A DNA stretch of 64,000 nucleotides from Melastoma dodecandrum (Eukaryota > Streptophyta > Magnoliopsida > Myrtales > Melastomataceae), in assembly GCA_029817715.1 (NCBI GenBank), contig JARUPY010000088.1, positions 868,001 through 932,000 of the forward strand, written 5' to 3'. The notes beneath the pieces are model-generated. The model was not told the origin of the DNA and ran no database searches. It was given only the letters and a program-made list of their open reading frames with translations. Below are positions 56,319-64,000 of the stretch, one piece after another. Made by a program: the position numbers and the translations under genes. The first letter of the stretch is position 1; each line of letters starts with the position of its first letter.

Positions 56319-57337
56319 CAAAGTTCTGATTAGGCTTATGGGCGTGGGAAATGGGGATCAAAAGTTTCTCATTCAAATGACGTGTCTATTTGATTTCTGA
56401 CTGTTGATTATTCACACATTCCGGGGGAGGAGAATTGAACTTTGAACGCAGAGAGGGGGGGGGGGGGGGTTCAGCCTCATACGACGTCGTTTCTAGTTTG
56501 GTAAGAAAGTACGAGGGGGAGGACGACGCCCTTAGCTTCCGTAAGTTGTGTTGGATCAAGTCAGAGGATTTGTTCCTGGACTTTACGGTGGTGTGTAATA
56601 GTAATGATTTCCCCCCTTTTTTCAAATATTTTGATTTGATCGCGTCGTTCGTTGGGAATTTTTGGCTGGTCTTTTTGAACGAGTACTAGGAGAATGATTT
56701 TTTTTTTGGATGGTCCTTTGTGACGTGGGAGTATAGAAATGTTATTCCATTTCTTTAGCTTAGAGCTCGAATTTTTCTAACCTTAAAAATTTAATGACCC
56801 GAAATGATATGATTAATCAATTGATTATTGTCAGCTAATACAGATTCTTTCATTTCTTGATGAATGCGCCCGAACCACGGCCTCGTATAAATTAAAACAC
56901 GAACCCGTTTTAAATCGCGTCATGGTCATGATATCGTATTCATCTCTCGAATGGCTTGTCCATAGCTAATACACAATGTTTCATTGGCCCATCGTGTCAT
57001 GTAATTTTGTTACCCAGATTTATATTTGCAAGAAAGGCTTCATCCGGAGACGTGGGAAATAATGAGAATCGACAAATATAAGATTTCGTTTTCCTTATTT
57101 AGCTTGTCGGACAAGTGGAATTCTGAATAGTATACATTTTGGAATATCATGCATTATCTAGCCAATATATCAGGGTCATCAGCAAAAGATAGACAACTAA
57201 ATAAAACAACCTAGCAAGGGGACAAACACGATCCCCCTCTTATTACAACCCAAATAAAATTAACAAGCTCAGGAACTGGTCATTTATCCATTGTGCGTGG
57301 ATGCTTTCCTTTGTTTCTGTCCTTCCTCAACCGAGCT
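56319..57337. other. intergenic between peptide genes 1 and 2
   Basis: No gene is supported. A poly-G run occurs at about 56455-56469. From about 57230 it is part of the duplicated block that continues through peptide gene 2. Confidence 0.45.
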
Positions 57338-57652
57338 CTAGTTGGTTGACGTGGAGCTGTTATGGGTACTAGAGGACGTCGACGCCGGGGGATGGGCAGA
57401 CATAGCCTGGACACCGACCTTCCTATGGTTGTGGCAGGGAGGTCCGCCTGGATGCCCGCCCGTGATAGAGCAGGAATCCCCGGGAGGAGGGGTGTTGCCC
57501 CTCTGTAGAAGCTGAAGATGGAGCATGCTTCCGCCACGTTTCTCCACCCCGTTATCGTGCATTGCCCTCGTCGCCTCGAGGGACTGGAAACTCGCCACCA
57601 TTAGCATGCAAACAACCGCTGCCTTCATCGGAATCACATTCGAGGACCTCAT
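57338..57652 (-). CDS. small secreted peptide precursor 2 (104 aa), unassigned family
   Basis: Signal peptide MRSSNVIPMKAAVVCMLMVA, then a short variable part. The core QRGNTPPPGDSCSITG (residues 50-65) is followed by a second Cys (PPC, 73) and a Ser/Thr/His-rich tail. The two Cys could form a small loop around SITGGHPGGPP. It is a close paralogue of the gene at 62605 (same first five residues, CMLMVAS, SLEA-RA, LLQ-G cores) and a distant one of the gene at 55958. A TATA box is at 57750-57759 on the minus strand. The TPPPG part offers hydroxyproline sites, common in processed plant peptide hormones. Confidence 0.7.
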   Translation of the reverse strand: MRSSNVIPMKAAVVCMLMVASFQSLEATRAMHDNGVEKRGGSMLHLQLLQRGNTPPPGDSCSITGGHPGGPPCHNHRKVGVQAMSAHPPASTSSSTHNSSTSTN

Positions 57653-57749
57653 TATGCCACTGCTTATGGATAAAAAGGCTTTCCTACACCTTCTTCCTTT
57701 CCAATATGAGATCTAATACAATGACATTTGGCATGCATCGTGCCTCTCT

Positions 57750-57759
57750 CTATATATAG
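57750..57759 (-). promoter_or_regulatory. TATA box of peptide gene 2
   Basis: CTATATATAG on the minus strand, about 98 bases upstream of the ATG, within a stretch shared with peptide gene 3. Confidence 0.55.
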
Positions 57760-58100
57760 GATATCTTCGTAGGTTGTAATAACGTGCTAAGGGGGCACGA
57801 GACACATTCCAAGTTATTTACTATGGCTTATCTGATTGACATGTCATTGATTTTGTGTGTCGAAAAAAAAGGGTGGTCGTCTTAAAACATCAGCTAAGTT
57901 GACGTGCTATGTAAGAATTTAATATGTGAGTTCGAGTGTAAACAGTAGTCAAGAAGAATTAAAAGAAACCCTTTTGTCAACCAAACGCGTACACGAGAAG
58001 TTGTCGGGAAATGTCTCGCCGAACACGAGTCAAGTGCATGGAAAATTTTTATAGGATTCCGAAACAATCTTAAAAGAAGATAAGAATGTTGGACTATGCT

Positions 58101-61100
58101 ACATCTTATATTTTTTTTTTTTTTTGCAATCAAGAAGTCACCCGAAATTCATATTAAAAAAATTATTATGATTTATGTGTAATATGTTTTACGGCAGCCA
58201 CTCCAACTGGCCAAAGAGTTCGAACTGTTAAGTGAATGTGTAACATATTATATATTTTACCGGCGACTTAATAGACCTAAACAACATGCAATAGTTTAGA
58301 ATTAGATAAGGCATGAAACGCCCGAATGTTTAGAAAGAAAGAAAACAAAAAGATGTGGATGGAAGATGATGGATAGTGTTTCATACGAACGTTGTTCGCA
58401 AGTCCGGGGTGGTGGTGGTAATAACTAAAGGAACGAAACGAGGATTGAATTTTTTGACACAAAACACGGTTTATTTTATTTTGTTTTATCTTGGTGGCGA
58501 ATCTTTCCATGTACTATACCCAATTGATTTCATCCCAAAGTCATTTTCTTTGACTTGTGTATAGTTCGTCCGCATCCCAAACTCTGGGGAATTTCGATTT
58601 GATCTCTTTGTGGTGGGTTTATACACCTTGTGTTGTCCTCACGTCACTTGACGAAATTTCCATTGTGAAGTCAATATATAAAACAATCTTATACAAACTC
58701 ATATGTAAGATATGTAAGCATTTTGGATTTGGTGAAGTCTTATTACACGGTGTAATATTCGGGGGAGAAAAAAAAAGGGTTGTTCTTGCGTGTGTGGAAA
58801 CATTAAGGGTTTCGGTCGGCTCTTTGACATTTTTTTTTTTTATTATTTTCTTCCGTCGTGGGGTGAAATTTTTGGCTGTGTTTTTTTTGTCTCCCAAAGT
58901 CGAGACAAAGTAAAAAGAGCAAAGGGCATAAATTTTCTCATTACGAACAAATCCAAAATCTTTGTAGACATAGCCCCCCGGCTGATTCTACCATAGAGGC
59001 CAACAAGAATGGGTGAAACTTCTTTTGGACACCTTCAAAATCGGGGGAGGTTTCCTTCTTATTCCCTACCGACCACAAACTCTGTTGGAGGTGCCAAAAA
59101 GGGGGGGAACACACCACATGTTCTGCTGGCCGGTCGCGTTCCATGGTTGGTTTGAAAGACAGGCGCGTAGCGTTGTCCGCCCCGGAGAAAAGTAATAGTC
59201 CGAGCTTCGAGTGTCTAATGCGCATTTGCATAAATAGAGATGGACCATGAAAAGGTAAAATTCTAAACGAACAAGATTGATCCAACAAGAATGACAAGAA
59301 GTTTCTGATGGCTTTCCACCGAGCGAAGCGGAAGCTCGTTTCGAAAAATACTATCCGAAACATAACCCGGATCTATGCGATACGTATAAATCGAATAGTA
59401 AAATGGGTTTAATAACTCGTACCTTGTTGTTCGGAAACAACGAACGTTGCGGATAAGACCATCTTCGAGAGTCCCAACCGTGACTCCTTTAGAAGTATCC
59501 ATGCACACGTTCGACGGATGCCTCAAGCTCAATATCGGGTGCTAACCCTCTGAGCTTTTACTAAAACTCTCGGAAGCCTTAAGTTTTTTTTTTCCTCCAG
59601 CCGATTGCGATTCCTTCACCTTGGCCGAATGTCCCCTTTTTCTGTAGCTGAATATCTTGATCCTTTTTCACAGGATTTTGTTCTATCTTTTTCTTTATTT
59701 ATAACGTAAGTTTCTTGCCATTTTGATAACTAAAATTTAATCGACAACATGCCTAAATAACAAAGCTATGCTACAGTGTAGAATTAGGCAATTATTATTT
59801 CTTAAAAGATGGGCACCGCCTTAGGATCTTTGAATCCTACGTAGCAAAGCTACGATTCTATTAATTTAGCCAAAATCCACGTGTCTACGTAGAAAATTCC
59901 GGGATCCACAATCCTAACACTGCTACTGGGACGTAGCAAGATGCCCAGAGCATTGCGACTGCGACAACTGTGAATTACCTGATTACTCCAAAAAGCGGAG
60001 TAAAAAGAATTGTCAGACAAGAAGAAGTCCTCCAGATCCAGATTCAGATTCAGACTCTAAAGAAACTCCCTTCACCTTGCCCAAGAAGGAGACAAGTTTA
60101 TCCCTGTACCATCGATACCAGAAAGGTGACCCAACGGTTGGACCCCTTGGTCTACCCTCAGGAAAGTTTGATTATATTGTGAGCTACAGAATATCTTCAC
60201 ATGAACCTACTACTGGTCCGGATATCCCCACAGGATGGGATAATTTATTATATTATATAAATTGGATATATTTGATCAATTTAAATCCAACATTAGGATT
60301 TATTGCTTCCGATATTTCAGAATAAATTTGTAGTCCAACAAATTCTAATTCTGAAAATTTATAATTCTAATATCCATTAGAATTAAATAATCAATGTCCG
60401 TGTCTAGGTGCTTTTGCGTGCGATCCTCTAGTTTCTATATACGAAGGCAATGTACATCCATACACAGACTGAGGTAACCATCTAGCAACAGTTTTCAGTC
60501 ACCCAATGTAACAGAATATTGGTCATGAACCAAAACCACTATGAACCAATTTCTGTGTAATTCAATCTATTCATCTCACCGACATCCTGATTAATTCAAT
60601 GCATTATGTGTTATCACTGAATTAATCGTTTTACTTGATTTTTGAGATATAATAAATATTAACTTGAATGATAAACATTTCTCCACGGCCGTGTGTTTAA
60701 AATCACTAATATCTCAATCAAGAGGCCAGGATGTCAACTCTATAATCCAAGAGAGTGATGAATCCTATTTTGACGCAACACTATCCTCTTTATGCTTCGC
60801 TGCACACCCAATAACCGTATTACTCACAATCCGATTAAAGACTGCTTTTAACGGCATCAAAGTGGACAACTGCACGCATAGAATAAATGAAGGTATCAAG
60901 TCAGGAGATCAGTTACACTCGTTCAACAAGAGAAGTGACCAATGATGCTTAATATGTGGTATTCTCTATAAACGGGTCTGTCCAGTGTACCCTAAACTTA
61001 GGCACCCCCGAGTATAACTTGAACATCCATCCCTTGGTTTAACTCGACCTAAGTTATACTCGGCGTGGATCTAGATATTTATGTCCCATCTAAACATCTA

Positions 61101-62094
61101 TCCGGTCAAGGACAATTTTAGATTGACAAATAATCAATCTATGGGACTTCACCGTAAAGTTAATTACGAGCAGAAAAGTAATTAATAAACAGTAAATACT
61201 TGCCTTTATTAACAACTATTTACATGTATTACAAAGTGTCTTGGCACATATGTGCACACAATAACAGCTTCCCCAAAGCTCGAAGCCAGCCCTAGGCCCA
61301 TGCTCAATGACCAGATCGGCAGAAATTACGTGTACAGGTATCTGCGTGTGGAAAGGATTCTAAATACGGACGGACAATCAACATATACGAAAGACGTAAA
61401 AGGCGAGGTAAAACTCGTAGCAGCTAGATTTAGGTACATCATCCGTTCAGGATTTGGTATGTGTTCGAATAGGATTTCATGTAACCATGAGATTTCCATC
61501 AACATACCGCGAGTGAACAGTCGCCTTTCCCCGGGAGGCTGGATTCCTTCTGCCAGCGATCGATGTCCCATGTCATGTCTGTAAGAAGATGCATGATCAG
61601 GTTAGAACAAAGAGGAGCAACTGCCGTCCACAGAAATGGTAGTGTCTGAGGTTTCCTAGGACCTCTGGAGCTCGTTTCATGAGGTCTCGGTGGCCGTTAA
61701 AAGGCTCTTGGGAAGGCGAACGGACAGCTACCGATTCTGCCCTTTTGTGGGCTTCCGACTAACGCGTGTGCAACAAGGGTAACGGTGAGATTTTTCGTGG
61801 CCGGACGGGAAGATTATATCAGACACAAATAGGAATTTGCTAAAGACGTAAACACGAGAGAAGAATGAAGAGGAGACTCGGGGAAGAAGGAGACATTGCC
61901 GCCCCTCGAGAGTGCTGCGTCTACGCAGGCGCGAGTTGGCGTTATAAATTACCACCCGGGTTCGTCTTTGCGTGTCGATTTTTAGCCCATGATCATAATC
62001 AAATCCATAGAAAAAGTTGAAATAAAACCTAGTAGGGGGGAGGGGGGACAATTATTGACCTGAAAGGAATAAAACACACAATTTGAGTTGGGAT
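58101..62094. other. 4 kb without a supported gene
   Basis: A/T-rich and mixed DNA with short ORFs only. A perfect 13-bp inverted repeat stands at 61008-61063. A short reading frame near 59950-60324 contains a Cys cluster (CPEHCDCDNCEL) but no recognisable domain. Some of this may be TE debris separating the two duplicated peptide genes. Confidence 0.4.
61008..61063. repeat. perfect 13-bp inverted repeat
   Basis: CCGAGTATAACTT and AAGTTATACTCGG are separated by 30 bases. Confidence 0.7.
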
Positions 62095-62099
62095 GGATA

Positions 62100-62483
62100 T
62101 GTTGGATCTCGACTTAGCGTTGAACAAGGCGAACGCTAGTCTTTGAGCGGACTTCGAACTCCTAAGCTCGGAAGAAGAGGAAGTGAAACACTATCACTTG
62201 AAGCCAACACTCCACTACTTTTCAAATATTTGGATTCTTGGATTCTTGGATCATTTTACAAATGAGGCTCCTCACCTCTATTTATACTAGTTGGCCTCCT
62301 CAATCTACGGCTAGGATCATTCCACATGTACGGTTAGGAATGATCCTCTAGAATTTTCTAAAAGCTTCTCCAAGTTTCTAATATGTTCTAGAGTATTCTA
62401 AATTTATCCAGAAATTTACCGGATTATTCGAGAACTTTCTAGTACCTTCGAGAACCTTTGAAAGTAGTTGTTGATCTTTAACA
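62100..62483 (-). mobile_element. solo LTR of an LTR retrotransposon
   Basis: A 384-base unit begins TGTTGGATC and ends CTTTAACA (TGTT...AACA). It is flanked on both sides by GGATA (62095-62099 and 62484-62488), a perfect 5-bp target duplication. On the minus strand it has TATAAATAGAGGTGAGG, a typical LTR promoter and start region. The second half is rich in TTCTAGA-like short repeats. No internal region is attached, so it is a solo LTR left by recombination. It is not related to the LTR of the large element. Confidence 0.75.
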
Positions 62484-62604
62484 GGATATTCCCCCCTCTT
62501 ATTACAACCTAAATAAAATTAACAAGCCGGGGAACTTGTCATTTATCCTTCGTACGTGGATGCTTTCCTTTATTTCTGACGTTCGGAACCGTGGGTCATG
62601 AGCC

Positions 62605-62859
62605 CTAGTCGTTCGATGGCGGAGAAGGGCAGTGAGGTCCAACTGGCGGTCTGACTGGCTGCCCGGGTGTGATCGCACAGGGATCCCCGGGAGTAGGGGG
62701 GTTGCCCTTCTGTAAAAGCTGCCGATGGAGCACACTCCCGCTATGTTTCGGCGCCTCACGCTTGTGCAATGCCCTCATTGCCTCGAGGGACTGGAGACTC
62801 GCGACCATCAGCATGCAAACAACAGCCACCGTCATCGGAATCGCATTCGAGGACCTCAT
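62605..62859 (-). CDS. small secreted peptide precursor 3 (84 aa), unassigned family
   Basis: Start chosen at MRSSNAIPMTVAVVCMLMVA, which begins a signal peptide and matches peptide gene 2; an in-frame ATG 13 codons upstream is ignored. The core QKGNPPTPGDPCAITP (residues 50-65) is followed by a second Cys (GPHC, 77) and a Pro-rich end. There are two Cys in the mature part, as in gene 2, but with a wider spacing (61 and 77). A TATA box is at 63004-63011. Coding and flanking similarity to gene 2 shows a recent local duplication. The mature protein has no recognisable domain; an apoplastic signal peptide is the likely role. Confidence 0.7.
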   Translation of the reverse strand: MRSSNAIPMTVAVVCMLMVASLQSLEAMRALHKREAPKHSGSVLHRQLLQKGNPPTPGDPCAITPGQPVRPPVGPHCPSPPSND

Positions 62860-63003
62860 TGTGCCGCCGCTTAACCGAAATCCGCGAATATAACACAACC
62901 CCTTCTATATTTATGGATGAAACAACTCTCTCCTAAACACTTGTTCCTTTCTAATATGGGAGATTCAATAATACAATGACAATGGCCATGCTGCATGCCT
63001 CTC

Positions 63004-63011
63004 TTTATATA
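63004..63011 (-). promoter_or_regulatory. TATA box of peptide gene 3
   Basis: TATATAAA on the minus strand in a block shared with the TATA region of peptide gene 2. Confidence 0.5.
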
Positions 63012-63270
63012 GGATACTTTCGCAGGTTGTAATGACGTGATGTTTGGGGGGTGGGTTACGTCTTGCAATGTAAGACAAAAGGCTTACCTGACTGATGATC
63101 GTGTCCTTAATCTTGACTGTTGATCAGTATTTGTAAATGTAGGAATTTTTAGGACACCGATGGAAAGATCAACCCAAAGTTCTTAAACCAAACGCGTACA
63201 TGAGAAGTTGTCGGGGTCAAGTAATTGGAAAATTTTATAGAATTCTGGAAATGAGATAAAGAATGTTGGA

Positions 63271-64000
63271 CTATGCAAAAGGGAAATCATTTTTTTAATT
63301 TGTAATTGATATTAATATTTTAGTTACGTGATATATTTTAATTAAGCGCCCCTCCATGTCTAATAGAGAAAAGATGAAGAAAAAGGAAATAGGGAGTGAT
63401 AAGGTCATGTTTGGTATATGAAAACTTGTCAAGTGTTTGCTTTTCCTCGATTGTCAAAATTTACAAATTGTGGAACACTATGTTCCACATTTTCAAATAT
63501 TCTCTAATAAAAAAAAACTGATTAATAAAAGAAGCATTTTTTTCGCGGTCTTTATTTCCTCACTCGTCTCATCTAAAACAAAATACATAATCCGTTACCG
63601 GTATAATTGCATAATAACGAGATGATCAATAAATAAATTTTATCAAAAAATATTTTTATACATAAAATTATTAAAACAAAGTTAGCAAACCTGTTTCCTA
63701 AAAATATAGAAATGGAAAACGGAAAACGCTTTAGTGTACTAGTTAGTTTTCGAATACCAAACAGGGACTAAGGGTTTCTTAATTTTATCTTTGTTTGTTC
63801 CCTTCCCCTGTACGTTCGTTTCCTAATTTTAATATTAAAAAGTCAACTAAAAATGCTCTAATAATTTAAATTCCTTTTTCTTTCGTCGAATATTTTACTA
63901 TGACCGGAATCAAAGTCGAGAGTCGTTCTTCCTGGTCGAGTTTGCATTTGCGTGTTTTGTAAGAATAAAGGTCGGGTCGATCGGCTTTGACATTTTCGTC
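63271..64000. other. A/T-rich DNA to window end
   Basis: No gene or repeat is supported; ORFs are shorter than 65 codons. Confidence 0.45.

Larger units (their letters stand above)
57230..58100. repeat. duplicated block, copy A
   Basis: Matches 62495-63270 in pieces: TTATTACAACC-AAATAAAATT before the gene, the coding region, the TATA box and TTTCG-AGGTTGTAAT after it, then CCAAACGCGTACA-GAGAAG and AATGTTGGACTATGC. Small indels interrupt the match. Confidence 0.7.
62495..63270. repeat. duplicated block, copy B
   Basis: Counterpart of 57230-58100 in the same orientation, carrying peptide gene 3. It begins a few bases after the solo LTR's target duplication. Confidence 0.7.

Noticed and set aside
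58941..59363. 140-codon minus ORF
   Set aside because: No signal, domain or repeat; base composition as in surrounding non-coding DNA.
59930..60324. Reading frame with CPEHCDCDNCEL and later GPDIPTGWDNLL, thought of as a retroelement or pararetrovirus remnant
   Set aside because: The zinc-knuckle spacing is not met and no RT, protease or movement-protein motifs lie nearby; too weak to name.

Overview
The window is nuclear DNA from a flowering plant, almost certainly a dicot. It has GT-AG introns, AATAAA-type poly(A) signals, plant-only families (11S seed globulin, LOB-domain, PHT1, PLS-type PPR, phytocyanin-like) and a long LTR retrotransposon. The species cannot be fixed from this sequence alone. 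Gene density is about one gene per 5 kb, with several decayed genes and TE pieces.

Left arm (1-19.4 kb): two 11S (legumin-type) seed storage globulin genes lie in tandem on the + strand. The first is cut by the window edge and the second is complete. Between them sits a minus-oriented Tat/Ogre-like LTR retrotransposon (3844-16655). It has a 5-bp target duplication, one complete and one trimmed LTR, a primer-binding site, an intact plant-mobile-domain ORF, a broken gag, no pol, and an array of about 24 covarying hairpins next to its 3' LTR.

Middle (19.7-38 kb), all on the minus strand: TIM44 (mitochondrial import motor), a RUS/DUF647 protein, a PHT1 phosphate/proton symporter with a P1BS box beside its TATA box, an ERF pseudogene, a NEDD8-specific protease and ATG9. 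For TIM44, RUS, ATG9 and INDH I worked out exon structures whose summed lengths keep the reading frame.

Right arm (38-64 kb): an unrecognised arginine-rich ORF, two 2-oxoglutarate dioxygenase relics, a LOB-domain transcription factor, an E-class PPR protein, the mitochondrial Fe-S factor INDH, a decayed myosin-binding (DUF593) gene, an early nodulin-like phytocyanin whose signal peptide core is a (GAA)10 microsatellite, and three small secreted-peptide genes. The peptide genes share a 16-residue proline-rich core that I cannot assign to a named family. Two of them sit in duplicated blocks 5 kb apart, and a solo LTR with a perfect target duplication abuts one block.

The genes are mostly unrelated housekeeping loci, each with its own promoter. 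The local duplications (11S pair, peptide trio) are the only groups that look functionally linked. The strongest candidates for something undescribed are the peptide family and the covarying hairpin array.
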